From Chloroflexota bacterium (GTDB lineage: Bacteria; Chloroflexota; Chloroflexia; Chloroheliales; Chloroheliaceae): a stretch of 64,000 nt of DNA. Below, piece by piece: positions 50,526 to 59,353 of this stretch. The translations under genes were made by a program, and so were the position numbers. The stretch spans positions 1 through 64,000 of the forward strand of contig JAQBPB010000015.1 in assembly GCA_028287745.1 (NCBI GenBank). The letters run 5' to 3'. The notes under the pieces were generated by a model, which was not told the DNA's origin, ran no database searches, and saw only the letters and a program-made list of their open reading frames with translations. The number at the start of each line of letters is the position of its first letter. Positions within the stretch are counted from its first letter, which is position 1.

Positions 50526-51290
50526 TCAGGCCGGTTTAGCCAGGCTGACCCGCCGTGTGCCGCTCATTTTGCGAAAGGATAACCCGCCCGCAATCGAATC
50601 CAGCAGGGCTTTTTCGTCAACCACCTGGATGCCGCTGAGCAGGTGTATTCCAAAATCAAACATTACGGGGGATAGGGGCGTGGACGGTCCGAGTACGATT
50701 ACCCTGGCGGTGGGGTTTGCCAGGGACAGGTAATCCAGGAGGGAGTGGTTGAGCAAGGTGCTGCCGGTGATAGCCAGCACCCCGGCCCGGGGTATGATTT
50801 CGGGAGCCTGGGCGAAAGAAAACTCGCCGGGTTGTGGGTCAAGCTCAAAGACCCAGAGCTGCCGGGCGACCGGTTCTATTTCATTTATAAACGGAAAGCG
50901 TCCCACCAGGGCCACCCTTTGGTCCCGGCCCTGTTCCACCAGCCAGTTACCCGCGTCAATTTCAGTCAGGCTGGCCGGGTCGGGTTTTAGCAGGGCGTTA
51001 AGGGTCGCCAACCCGGCGGCCGCTTCCAGCGGTTCGTGGCTCAGGGCGTACCGGCTGAAACTCCGCGCTTCCGGCTGGTCCGTCCTGTTAAACCCGTATT
51101 CTAATAAGTCGCCGGCCCCCGCCGGTTTGCCGCTGGGGGTCGCAGCCAGGCCCACCCGGCTTTCCCCGGCCGCGTTTTCAATAAACGACGCAGTCCAGGT
51201 AACGCCACGGAAAAGGCGGGTAACCTGCCAGCCTTCCGGCAGGGTTTCCAGCAGCGCCTCCAGGATTTTGTCAGGCGAATTAGCGGGCAT
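50526..51290 (-). CDS. DUF4213/DUF364 'heavy-metal chelation' protein
   Basis: About 254 residues from the ATG at 51290; a TTG at 51326 is the alternative. The N-terminal half fits the DUF4213 domain (VTWTASFIENAAGESRVGLA). The C-terminal half fits the Rossmann-like DUF364 domain (VALVGRFPFI, VLAITGSTLLNHSLLDYL, VIVLGPSTPLSPVMFDFGIHLLSG). The family is annotated as putative heavy-metal chelation; no reaction is established. Its start overlaps the end of the XdhC-YHS gene by 11 bases, so it belongs to the coxMSL transcript. A role in handling the metal of CO dehydrogenase is inferred. Confidence 0.82.
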   Translation of the reverse strand: MPANSPDKILEALLETLPEGWQVTRLFRGVTWTASFIENAAGESRVGLAATPSGKPAGAGDLLEYGFNRTDQPEARSFSRYALSHEPLEAAAGLATLNALLKPDPASLTEIDAGNWLVEQGRDQRVALVGRFPFINEIEPVARQLWVFELDPQPGEFSFAQAPEIIPRAGVLAITGSTLLNHSLLDYLSLANPTARVIVLGPSTPLSPVMFDFGIHLLSGIQVVDEKALLDSIAGGLSFRKMSGTRRVSLAKPA

Positions 51291-52470
51291 CTGATGGGTG
51301 TAGATATGTATTGGGCGCCCTCTCAAAAGCTAACTTGCAACCGGCCGCGCAAAAATAATACAACCTGCCCTCAAACTCGCTTATATAGTGGGCCGTGGCA
51401 ATATCTACCGTCATGCCGCAGACCGGGTCCAGCGCTTCGCCGGTCGGTGCCGGTTTTTTCAAGTATTTTCCCGGCTCGGCCGTGAAAGCTTTAAGACAGC
51501 CTTTACAGCAGAAATAGTAGGTTGTGCCGCCCTGTTCCAGGTAATGTTTGGCCGCTTCCACCTGCACTTCCATCCCGCAAACCGGGTCCAGCGCCTTCAG
51601 CGAACCGGCGAAAGTTCCCGGTTCAACTGGTTTGGGTGCCGCCAGGTCAAACACTTTTCGGGGTTTGGCCGGGCTTTGCGGCGCTGCCCCGGCCGGGCTC
51701 TTGCGGCGTCTTTGCACGATTTCGGCCAGGATGCTCAGGGCGATTTCCTCGCCCTGCATAGCATGTATATCCAGGCCTGCCGGGTACTTCAGGCGTTTGA
51801 TAGCCGCCTCCGGTAACCCCTGGGCTTTTAGATATTCGATAACCGTCGCCGCCCGTTTCTTGCTGCTGACCAGCCCGATGTAATCGGCCTGGGTAGCAAG
51901 GGCCAGTTCCAGGGCCGCTTCATCATAGTTGCCGTGGCTGGCAACTACAATATAGGTCATTTGCGTCACCCTGGACGGGATTTCCTTGAGGTCGGTTATA
52001 ACCTCGTCGGCTTCCGGCAGGCTGGCGCCCCTGGTATCCGGGTCGACCGCTACGACTTGGTAATGCATGGATTTGCCGAGCCGCACCAGGGCCTGGGCCA
52101 CCGGCAAGCTGCCGATGACCATCAGCCGGGGCGTGGGAAGTTGCGGCTCGATGTAAATCTCAAGCGTACCGCCGCTGAAGCAGGTCATTAAGAGGTCAAT
52201 TATACCAGCCTGGCGCTGGTTTTCACCCGGGTTGGTACTCAGGCGAATAAAACGCGGGTCACCGTCTTCCAGGGCTTTCAAAGCTTCCCGGATGACTGTA
52301 GGCTGCGCACAACTTCCCCCAATCCAGCCGTATAGAACTCCTTCAGCGGTTACGATAGCTTTGTCACCCGGTTTTGCCGAGGTAGGCTTTTCCGCCCGCA
52401 CTACGGTTGCGGTTGCAAAAGGCACTCCCCGGCTCAACAGTTCATGGGCCTTTGAAAAAAAATCGCTCAT
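51280..52470 (-). CDS. XdhC-family Mo-cofactor sulfuration protein fused to two YHS metal-binding domains
   Basis: 396 residues from the ATG at 52470, 4 bases after the coxL stop. Residues ~1-255 are XdhC/CoxF-like: WIGGSCAQPTVIREAL, TCFSGGTLEIYIEP, then a Rossmann domain LMVIGSLPVAQALVRLG and ASHGNYDEAAL, and PAGLDIHA near the end. A ~40-residue linker leads to two YHS units, ~294-337 and ~346-390, each starting DPVCGM and ending YYFC-x2/3-GC. XdhC proteins carry and sulfurate Mo cofactor for the xanthine dehydrogenase family. YHS domains bind soft metals such as copper. The fusion suggests coupled sulfur and copper insertion into CoxL. Confidence 0.9.
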   Translation of the reverse strand: MSDFFSKAHELLSRGVPFATATVVRAEKPTSAKPGDKAIVTAEGVLYGWIGGSCAQPTVIREALKALEDGDPRFIRLSTNPGENQRQAGIIDLLMTCFSGGTLEIYIEPQLPTPRLMVIGSLPVAQALVRLGKSMHYQVVAVDPDTRGASLPEADEVITDLKEIPSRVTQMTYIVVASHGNYDEAALELALATQADYIGLVSSKKRAATVIEYLKAQGLPEAAIKRLKYPAGLDIHAMQGEEIALSILAEIVQRRRKSPAGAAPQSPAKPRKVFDLAAPKPVEPGTFAGSLKALDPVCGMEVQVEAAKHYLEQGGTTYYFCCKGCLKAFTAEPGKYLKKPAPTGEALDPVCGMTVDIATAHYISEFEGRLYYFCAAGCKLAFERAPNTYLHPSDAR

Positions 52471-52474
52471 TAGT

Positions 52475-54844
52475 CTACTCGTCAATACCGTTTTCTCTTA
52501 AAATCTTCCAGACTTTTTGAGGTGTAATCGGAATCTCCAGGTGGCGCACTCCCAGGTGCCACAGGGCATCCACGACCGCGTTGGCAATCGCCGGAGGTGC
52601 CCCGACCGTCGGAGACTCGCCAACCCCTTTCGCGCCAATCGGGTGGTGCGGCGAGGGCGTTACGGTCTTGCCGACTTCCCACTTGGGTGTTTCCATCGAG
52701 GTTGGCAGCAAATAATCCATAAAGGTGCCCGACAGGTTCTGGCCGTTTTCGTCATAGACGATTTCCTCGAACAGGGCCGGGGCCAGTCCCATGGTCAAGC
52801 CGCCGTGAATCTGGCCTTCCACGATCAGTGGGTTGATAATGTTGCCGCAGTCGTCCACCGCTACAAAGCGCCGGACCTTAATTTCGCCGGTGCCTTTGTC
52901 AATATCCACCACGCAGATATAGCTGCCAAAGGGGAAAGTCAGGTTCGGCGGGTCGTAGTAATTGACCGCTTCCATCCCGGCCTCCATGCCCTGGGGGTGA
53001 TTGGTATAAGCCGCGAAAGCAATTTCCTGGATAGTCTTGGACCGGTTGGGACTGCCCTTGACCACGAATTTGTTGACATCCCATTCCAGGTCTTCCTCGT
53101 TGGCTTCCAGCAGGTAGGCGGCAATCTTCTTGGCTTTCTCGCGGATTTTGCGGGCGGCCATCGCGGCAGCCGCCCCGGCGGTCGGTGTTGACCGGCTGGC
53201 GTAAGTCCCCAGACCGTAAGGCGCTGTGTCGGTATCGCCGTGCTCAACCTTGATGGAGCTGGCCGGTAAGCCAAGTTCCTCGGCGACTATCTGGGCGAAA
53301 GTCGTTTCGTGGCCCTGCCCCTGGGTCTGGACCCCGATACGGACCAGGGCGCTGCCGGTCGGGTGGACCCGGATTTCGCAACTGTCGAACATCTTAATGC
53401 CTAAAATGTCGAAGTCTTTGGAAGGCCCGGCCCCGACCACCTCGGTAAAGCTGGAAATCCCAATGCCCATCAACTCGCCGCGCGCGCGTTTCTCGGCCTG
53501 CTCCTTGCGCAGGTCCTCGTACCCGATCATCTCCATCGCCAGCAGCAGCGCCCGGTGATAATCACCGCTGTCATATTCCCAGCCGGTCGGAGAATGATAG
53601 GGGAATTGCTCTTTCCTGATGAAGTTCTTCAGCCGGAAAGCGGCCGGGTCTTCGCCCAGGTCGTGGGCCATGATGTCGGTCATGCGCTCGATCATGTGGA
53701 CCGCTTCGGTTACCCGGAACGAGCAGCGGTACGCCACGCCACCCGGCGGTTTAGTGGTGTAGGCCGCGTCTACTTCGAAGTGAGCCGCTTCCATATTGTA
53801 GGAACCGGTCCCGATGCTGTATAGCCCAGCCGGGAATTTCGAAGGATTGGCGGCGGCATCGGCCGCGCCATCATCGGCCAGGGTCTTGACCCGCAAGCCG
53901 GTAATGTTGCCGTTTTCGTCCGCTGACATCTGGGCGTCAATGTGGTAATCGCGGGCAAAGCTGTCCGCCTGCAAATTCTCGCTGCGGTCCTCAATCCACT
54001 TGACCGGTTTGCCCGTTACCAGGCTGGCGACAATTGTACAGACATAGCCGGGATAGACCGGCACTTTGCCGCCGAAGCCCCCGCCGATGTCCGGAGAAAT
54101 TACCCTGATCTTATTCTCCGGGATACCGCTGACCAATGAAATAACCGTCCGGTGGGCGTGAGGCGCCTGGGAAGTCATATAAATGGTCATGTGTTCGTTA
54201 ATTTTGTCCCAGCTTGCGACCATACCGCAGGTTTCAATGGATGACACGTGAATGCGCGGTATATACATTTTCTGCTGGATGGTTTTGGAAGAGCGGGCGA
54301 AAACCTCGTCGGTAGCGTCCTTGTTTCCAGCTTCCCAGTGCCAGACGTGGTTGGTCTTTTTCTCTTTGTCGTCCCGGACAATCACTTTATCCTTGAGGGC
54401 TTCAAAGGGGTCCATTACTGGCGGCAACGGCTCGTAATCCACTTTGACCAGTTCAATCGCGTCGGCGGCAATGTAGCGTGTGGTCGCTACGATGGCGCAG
54501 ACTTCCTGGGCGTAGTAAACCACTTTCTCAATCGGTAGGACCATCTGGGTATCCGACATAAGGGTCGGCATCCAATGGAGATTTCCGGCCGCTTGCAGGT
54601 CTTTGCCGGTAATGACCGCCAGCACGCCGGGCAGGGCCAGCGCCTCACTGGCATCAATATTTAGAATTTTAGCGTGGGCATGGGGGCTCCGGACGATATC
54701 CAGGTAAAGCATGCCGGGCAGCTTGATGTCGTCCACGAATTTCCCGGCTCCCTGGATAAAGCGAGGGTCCTCCTTGCGCTTCATCCGGTGGCCCATACCG
54801 CATACATCGGGTGGGGTTGTTATTCTTACTTCGGTGTCACTCAT
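52475..54844 (-). CDS. coxL: aerobic carbon monoxide dehydrogenase, large (Mo) subunit, form I
   Basis: 789 residues from the ATG at 54844 (AGGAGG upstream). The 111-base longer reading is rejected. The active-site loop AYRCSFR at 371-377 is the form I signature; its Cys374 corresponds to the copper-binding Cys of the Mo-S-Cu site. GGGFGGK and QGQGHETTF contact the molybdopterin cytosine dinucleotide, and GVGESP near the C terminus has the catalytic Glu. It oxidises CO to CO2 with water, passing electrons through CoxS and CoxM. Start and coxS stop overlap by 4 bases. Order M-S-L is canonical for form I. Confidence 0.96.
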   Translation of the reverse strand: MSDTEVRITTPPDVCGMGHRMKRKEDPRFIQGAGKFVDDIKLPGMLYLDIVRSPHAHAKILNIDASEALALPGVLAVITGKDLQAAGNLHWMPTLMSDTQMVLPIEKVVYYAQEVCAIVATTRYIAADAIELVKVDYEPLPPVMDPFEALKDKVIVRDDKEKKTNHVWHWEAGNKDATDEVFARSSKTIQQKMYIPRIHVSSIETCGMVASWDKINEHMTIYMTSQAPHAHRTVISLVSGIPENKIRVISPDIGGGFGGKVPVYPGYVCTIVASLVTGKPVKWIEDRSENLQADSFARDYHIDAQMSADENGNITGLRVKTLADDGAADAAANPSKFPAGLYSIGTGSYNMEAAHFEVDAAYTTKPPGGVAYRCSFRVTEAVHMIERMTDIMAHDLGEDPAAFRLKNFIRKEQFPYHSPTGWEYDSGDYHRALLLAMEMIGYEDLRKEQAEKRARGELMGIGISSFTEVVGAGPSKDFDILGIKMFDSCEIRVHPTGSALVRIGVQTQGQGHETTFAQIVAEELGLPASSIKVEHGDTDTAPYGLGTYASRSTPTAGAAAAMAARKIREKAKKIAAYLLEANEEDLEWDVNKFVVKGSPNRSKTIQEIAFAAYTNHPQGMEAGMEAVNYYDPPNLTFPFGSYICVVDIDKGTGEIKVRRFVAVDDCGNIINPLIVEGQIHGGLTMGLAPALFEEIVYDENGQNLSGTFMDYLLPTSMETPKWEVGKTVTPSPHHPIGAKGVGESPTVGAPPAIANAVVDALWHLGVRHLEIPITPQKVWKILRENGIDE

Positions 54845-55356
54845 GCCACGACCTCCTGTTCCTGGACCTGGGTAGGTTGGTTGGCTTTCTCGTGCATTTT
54901 TTCGGCGGCATACTGGATTGCTTCGACGATTTTTACATAGCCGGTGCAGCGGCACAGGTTGCCAGAGATAGCCCAGCGGATTTCAGCCTCGGTGGGCTGG
55001 TCGTTTTCCTGTAAAAAGGCTTTGGAACACATAATCATACCGGGAGTGCAAAAACCGCACTGCAAGCCGTGTTTTTCCCAGAAACCTTCCTGGAGCGGGT
55101 GAAGGCCGTCTTTGGCGACATCTTCAATCGTTTCAATCGAGCGGCCTTCGGCCTGGACCGCGAAGATAGTACAGCTTTTAACAGCTTTGCCATCCATAAT
55201 TATCGTGCAAGCGCCGCAACTGGTGGTATCGCATCCGATGTGAGTGCCCGTAAGGCTCAAATCTTCCCGGATGAAGTGAACCAGGAGCAGGCGTGGTTCG
55301 ACTTCCCGGGTAACGGCCTGGCCGTTGACTGTAAGGTTAACTGTTCTAGTGCCCAT
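54841..55356 (-). CDS. coxS: carbon monoxide dehydrogenase, small [2Fe-2S] subunit
   Basis: 171 residues from the ATG at 55356 (GGAGG upstream); a longer reading into coxM is rejected. N-terminal plant-ferredoxin-type cluster [10 protein letters not shown]...SC and the C-terminal four-helix cluster CGFCTPGM...NLCRCTGY hold the two [2Fe-2S] centres, all eight Cys present. It carries electrons from the Mo site to FAD. Stop overlaps the coxL ATG, showing translational coupling. Confidence 0.97.
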   Translation of the reverse strand: MGTRTVNLTVNGQAVTREVEPRLLLVHFIREDLSLTGTHIGCDTTSCGACTIIMDGKAVKSCTIFAVQAEGRSIETIEDVAKDGLHPLQEGFWEKHGLQCGFCTPGMIMCSKAFLQENDQPTEAEIRWAISGNLCRCTGYVKIVEAIQYAAEKMHEKANQPTQVQEQEVVA

Positions 55357-55393
55357 TATAAACCTCCCTTGGCTGGTTGCTATCGCTCTTTGA

Positions 55394-56266
55394 CTAAAGG
55401 ACTCCATTGGCCCGTTCGATGGCTTTGCGGATGGCTCGCTTGGTAACGACCCGCACAAGGTCGCGCTTGTATTCTTCCGAGCCGCGCAAATCGGCCCACG
55501 GCTCACATTCGGCGGCGGCTACCCGCCCGGCCTTATCAAAAAGTGCTTCTTCCGGGGTTTGCCCGACCAGGAGCGCTTCAGCGGCCCTGGCCCGCATCGG
55601 CGTTGACGAAACATTGGTCAGGCCAATCCGGATAGACTTAAACAGCCCGTCTTCCATGGTAAGCTGAACCGCTACCCCGACTACGGCATAATCGCCGACT
55701 TTACGTTCAATCTTCAGGTAAGCTCCGCCGCTGCCGCCCGGTGGAGAGGGAATCAGAATCTCCTTCAAAATCTCATCCCTTTCCAGGCTGGTTTCGAATA
55801 TTCCAATGAAGAAATCGTCGACCGGGATGATTCTTTCACCGCCCGGTCCTTCTGCGACTATCCGGGCGTTGTAGGCCAGGATGGTCGCCGGGTGGTCGTT
55901 TGCGGGGTCGGCGTGAGCCAGGTTCCCACCGATGGTAGCCATATTTCTTACCAGCGGGTCGGCAATAACGCGGGCCGTATCGGCCAGCATGGGGTATCTT
56001 TGTTGCACAATGGTGGATTTTTCAATAGCGGACTCGCGGGTGAGCGCCCCGATTTCCAGGTAGTCGTCTGTTTCTCGGACGTATTCTAACCCCTGAATGC
56101 GGTTAATATCTACCAGGATTTCCGGTTGGGCTAACCGGAAACGCATAGCGGGAATTAGGCTTTGTCCTCCGGCCAGAATTTTAGCCTCAGAGCCGTATTG
56201 CCCTAATAAACCAATCGCTTCGCTGACCGAAGTAGGCGCAAAATACTCAAACTTGCCAGGTATCAT
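55394..56266 (-). CDS. coxM: carbon monoxide dehydrogenase, medium FAD subunit
   Basis: 290 residues. [19 protein letters not shown] and the second FAD loop [16 protein letters not shown] are the flavin-binding pair of the xanthine dehydrogenase/CO dehydrogenase medium subunits. The C-terminal CO_deh_flav_C domain follows. It passes electrons to the quinone pool or a soluble acceptor. SD AAAGGAG. First gene of the cluster; 37 bases separate it from coxS. Confidence 0.95.
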   Translation of the reverse strand: MIPGKFEYFAPTSVSEAIGLLGQYGSEAKILAGGQSLIPAMRFRLAQPEILVDINRIQGLEYVRETDDYLEIGALTRESAIEKSTIVQQRYPMLADTARVIADPLVRNMATIGGNLAHADPANDHPATILAYNARIVAEGPGGERIIPVDDFFIGIFETSLERDEILKEILIPSPPGGSGGAYLKIERKVGDYAVVGVAVQLTMEDGLFKSIRIGLTNVSSTPMRARAAEALLVGQTPEEALFDKAGRVAAAECEPWADLRGSEEYKRDLVRVVTKRAIRKAIERANGVL

Positions 56267-56325
56267 AAAAGCTCCTTTGCCTTTCTAAAAACACTGAGTC
56301 CTGGTTGTATTAAATTATCAAACCC

Positions 56326-56385
56326 ATGATAAAGTGAAAAATTACACAAATGAATATAATAATTTTTGCGTGTTATCTTTATCAT
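56326..56385. promoter_or_regulatory. spaced inverted repeat in the coxM upstream region
   Basis: Arms ATGATAAAG (56326-56334) and CTTTATCAT (56377-56385), 42 bases apart, that is 51 centre to centre, about five helical turns. The right arm overlaps the predicted coxM -10. This would fit a looped or two-site operator. The 332-base intergenic region is otherwise AT-rich without genes. Confidence 0.4.
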
Positions 56386-56408
56386 ACCATACATATAGAA
56401 GGTAGCAA
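56381..56408 (-). promoter_or_regulatory. possible promoter of coxMSL
   Basis: On the minus strand, TTGCTA (56403-56408) and TATGAT (56381-56386) are 16 bases apart, with TGG before the -10. The leader to coxM is about 110 bases. Confidence 0.45.
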
Positions 56409-56598
56409 GACCCTTTAAATTGGCAATTACTTTTTAGGAAAAGCAATTTTATTTTCAATAATAATCAATGAGTGGCACACTTTATGTTAGTACCGTTTTA
56501 ACTACTGTATTAGACTGGCTATCGGCTGGTGGGTGCTATTGTTCCCGCTAATAGTCCTCTGGAAAGAAAAAGAAATAAAAGAAATAATTGGCAGCACC

Positions 56599-57714
56599 AT
56601 GCAAATCATCACCTCTGACAAACAAAACCTGGCCGAAGCGACTTCGCAGGAAATAGCCCCAGCCCTGGAACCGGTTATTACAGTCCAAAAAGTATGCAAA
56701 CAGTTTGATAAATCCGTCCCGACCATTCAAGAAATAAGTTTCGAAGTCCAGCCGGGCGAGATTTTCTGCCTTCTGGGGCCAAGTGGAAGTGGGAAAAGTA
56801 CCGTTATGCGGATGCTTACCGGGGTTTACCAGCCCAACCAGGGTTATATCCGGGTGCTGGGCATCGAGCCGCATAATTTCACCCGGAAAACCCGGGCCAG
56901 GATTGGCTATATGCCCCAGAACTTTGTCCTCTTCCCGGAACTTTCGACAATTGACAACATCAATTTCGTGGCGTCGGCATACGGGATGAGCTGGTTTGGG
57001 CGGGCGGCTAAAGTCCGTGAAGCCCTGGAATTTGTTAATCTCTGGGACGCCCGCGACCGCCTGGCATCCCAGCTTTCCGGTGGGATGCGCCGTCGCCTTG
57101 ACCTGGCCGGGGTACTGGTTCACCGGCCGGAATTGATCTTTGTCGATGAGCCGACCGCCGGGATTGACCCAGTCTTACGGGCCAAGTTCTGGGACCACTT
57201 CAAGGCCTTACGGGCAGAGGGCCGCACCCTGTTTGTTACCACCCAGTATGTGACCGAAGCCGACCACTGCGATAAGGTTGCTATCCTTAGCCGGGGCCAC
57301 TTGCTGGCCCTGGGCTCCCCTGAAGCCGTCCGCCGCCAGGCCATGGGCGGTGCGATTATTAATCTTAAGCTGGATGAAGTCACCGCTCAGGCCCTGCGCC
57401 TTTTGCGCTCCATACCGGGAATGAAGGATATTTTGACGGTATCACCGGAACAATTGCGCCTGATTGTCGAAGACAGCGGCCAGGCTCTGAAAGCGATTGT
57501 TAATGTATTCCAGCAAAACAACCTGGATATTCAAAATATCGAGCCTTACCGGCCTGACTTTGAAGAAGTCTTCGTGACTTTACTGGAAAAAGATACCGGC
57601 AAGCTGGGCCTGGCTACTTCCGAACTGGCTCCCCCGGCAACCGGTTTATTGCCGACTGAGAACAAACGGCCCCCGGCCCAGAAACAAAAGTCCGGCCAAA
57701 CCTGGACGGAGTAG
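56599..57714 (+). CDS. ABC transporter ATP-binding protein (DrrA/ABC-2 exporter type)
   Basis: About 371 residues from the ATG at 56599; a TTG at 56533 is possible but has no better SD. Walker A GPSGSGKST, Q-loop GYMPQNF, signature LSGGMRRRLDL, Walker B ELIFVDEPTAGID, and the H-loop TTQYVTEADH. The C-terminal ~70 residues beyond the ABC fold fit an exporter regulatory extension. It energises the permease encoded 9 bases downstream. The cargo is unknown; drug, lipid or polymer export are typical. Confidence 0.93.
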   Translation: MQIITSDKQNLAEATSQEIAPALEPVITVQKVCKQFDKSVPTIQEISFEVQPGEIFCLLGPSGSGKSTVMRMLTGVYQPNQGYIRVLGIEPHNFTRKTRARIGYMPQNFVLFPELSTIDNINFVASAYGMSWFGRAAKVREALEFVNLWDARDRLASQLSGGMRRRLDLAGVLVHRPELIFVDEPTAGIDPVLRAKFWDHFKALRAEGRTLFVTTQYVTEADHCDKVAILSRGHLLALGSPEAVRRQAMGGAIINLKLDEVTAQALRLLRSIPGMKDILTVSPEQLRLIVEDSGQALKAIVNVFQQNNLDIQNIEPYRPDFEEVFVTLLEKDTGKLGLATSELAPPATGLLPTENKRPPAQKQKSGQTWTE

Positions 57715-57723
57715 GAGGTTGCA

Positions 57724-59352
57724 GTGGAACAATCTTCCCGCCAGAGCAACCCGGTATTCAGAGGCATAGGGCGCGTGGTTCGCACCATTCTAGACCGGCC
57801 CTACCCGGTCACCCACGTTTCTTTCGTCCGCAAAGAACTTTTCGGGGCCATTCGCCAGCCGCGCCTGGTCTTAAGTATGGTGGTCGGACCGTTTCTAATC
57901 CTGGCCCTGTTTGGCCTGGGTTACTTTGGACCGGGCCGCTATTCGACTATATTGGTGGTGCCGGACCTGCCTGGTATAAGCACCAATACCAGGGATTACG
58001 GGGATATAGTCAAGCAAACATTCCAACTGACTGCGGTAAGTAAGGATGTGGATCAGGCCCGCCAATCCCTGGTAAATGGCGACGCGGCGGTGGTCATCGT
58101 AGTCCCTGACAATGCCCTGGACGAAATCTATAACGGGCAGCATGCCCTCTTTCCGGTCTATTACCGGACCCTCAGCCCGGTGGACGCCAGTTATATCGAA
58201 TACAGCACCTATATCTACGCCACCGAATTTGATAAGGTCATTTTGCGCCAGGCCCTGGCCGCCAGTACTCCCCAACGCACTCAGCTTCAAGAGTCTTCCC
58301 GGCAAATCGACCGCAGCACCGACGACCTGGGCCAGGCCATGCAAAATGGCAATATGTTGGAAGCCCGCGTCCAGGTAAAAGCCATGATGGCGGTAAACCA
58401 GGTAACGCGCCGGGGCCTGGATAGTTTGATAATACCGGGTAGGGGCGATGCCACAACCACCCAGCAGAAGCTTTTGGCCGGGCGCCTTTTTAACGCGTTG
58501 GCCGCCAGCGGCTTAAGCCAGATGGAGGCCGACCTGGACAATATTGACCGGCAGCTTGCCGCCCTTGACGATGGCTTTAACCGGGGTGACTTGAACTCTC
58601 CGGCGCAACAGGCCCACCTTGCCAGCTTGCGCCAGTCGAATACTTCCCTGGGCAGCCGTTCCGCCAAGCTGGCCTCTATCCCACCGGCGGTACTGGTGGA
58701 ACCGGTGCTTTCGGATGCCAACAACGAGATTAAGACCGAGGTAAATTATATTAACTTCTACGGCCCCGCTGTGGTAATCCTCTTATTGCAGCATATCGCG
58801 GTAACCCTGGCCGCCCTCTCAAATGTGCGGGATAGACAACTGGGCGCGCTTGAAATCTTCCGGGTATCGCCAATCAGCCCTGGCCAGGTGTTGACCGGGA
58901 AATTTATCAGTTTTGCCCTGCTTTTATTGGCCCTGGGGATACTGTTAATTGCCCTGGTAACTTTGCTGCTGGGAGTGCCGTTTGTAGCCATCGGGACCCG
59001 CTGGCTTCCGGCCCTGGGAATGCTGCTGGTTACGATTTATGCTTCCATCGGGTTAGGGTTCGTAGTAGCCGGTTTATCCAAAACTGAAAGCCAGGCCGTC
59101 CAGTTCAGCATGCTTTTGCTGCTCGGCAGCATTTTCTTTACCGGGTTTATTTTGCCGCTCAACCAGTTCGCCAACTATATTCGCTACGTCAGCTTTGCCC
59201 TGCCGATTACCTACGGGGCCAGCGGTTTGCAAAATACCATGCTGGATACCCAGCCCTTGAGTTGGAGCTACTTGCTTATCCCGTTTGCCCTGGGTACGCT
59301 TTTCATCTTCATCGGCCAATGGCTTTACCGCCGCCAGTTTAACCTGAGCTAA
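57724..59352 (+). CDS. ABC-2 type permease
   Basis: 542 residues, GTG start with AGGAGG upstream. One membrane helix near 45-65 (LVLSMVVGPFLILALFGLGYF), then a ~290-residue extracytoplasmic domain with long helices, then five C-terminal helices from about 340. This is the ABC-2/YhaP-like layout. It pairs with the ATPase upstream. The stop is 1 base from the stop of the convergent kinase gene, so no separate terminator exists for either. Confidence 0.92.
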   Translation: MEQSSRQSNPVFRGIGRVVRTILDRPYPVTHVSFVRKELFGAIRQPRLVLSMVVGPFLILALFGLGYFGPGRYSTILVVPDLPGISTNTRDYGDIVKQTFQLTAVSKDVDQARQSLVNGDAAVVIVVPDNALDEIYNGQHALFPVYYRTLSPVDASYIEYSTYIYATEFDKVILRQALAASTPQRTQLQESSRQIDRSTDDLGQAMQNGNMLEARVQVKAMMAVNQVTRRGLDSLIIPGRGDATTTQQKLLAGRLFNALAASGLSQMEADLDNIDRQLAALDDGFNRGDLNSPAQQAHLASLRQSNTSLGSRSAKLASIPPAVLVEPVLSDANNEIKTEVNYINFYGPAVVILLLQHIAVTLAALSNVRDRQLGALEIFRVSPISPGQVLTGKFISFALLLLALGILLIALVTLLLGVPFVAIGTRWLPALGMLLVTIYASIGLGFVVAGLSKTESQAVQFSMLLLLGSIFFTGFILPLNQFANYIRYVSFALPITYGASGLQNTMLDTQPLSWSYLLIPFALGTLFIFIGQWLYRRQFNLS

Positions 59353-59353
59353 G

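Noticed and set aside
52475..54844. CoxL as aldehyde oxidase, xanthine dehydrogenase or form II enzyme
   Set aside because: The active-site loop reads AYRCSFR, with the copper-binding Cys, which those enzymes lack.
52475..54955. Longer start for coxL and for coxS
   Set aside because: The upstream residues overlap the other cox genes, have no family similarity, and the internal ATGs at 54844 and 55356 have strong SD sequences and canonical coupling.
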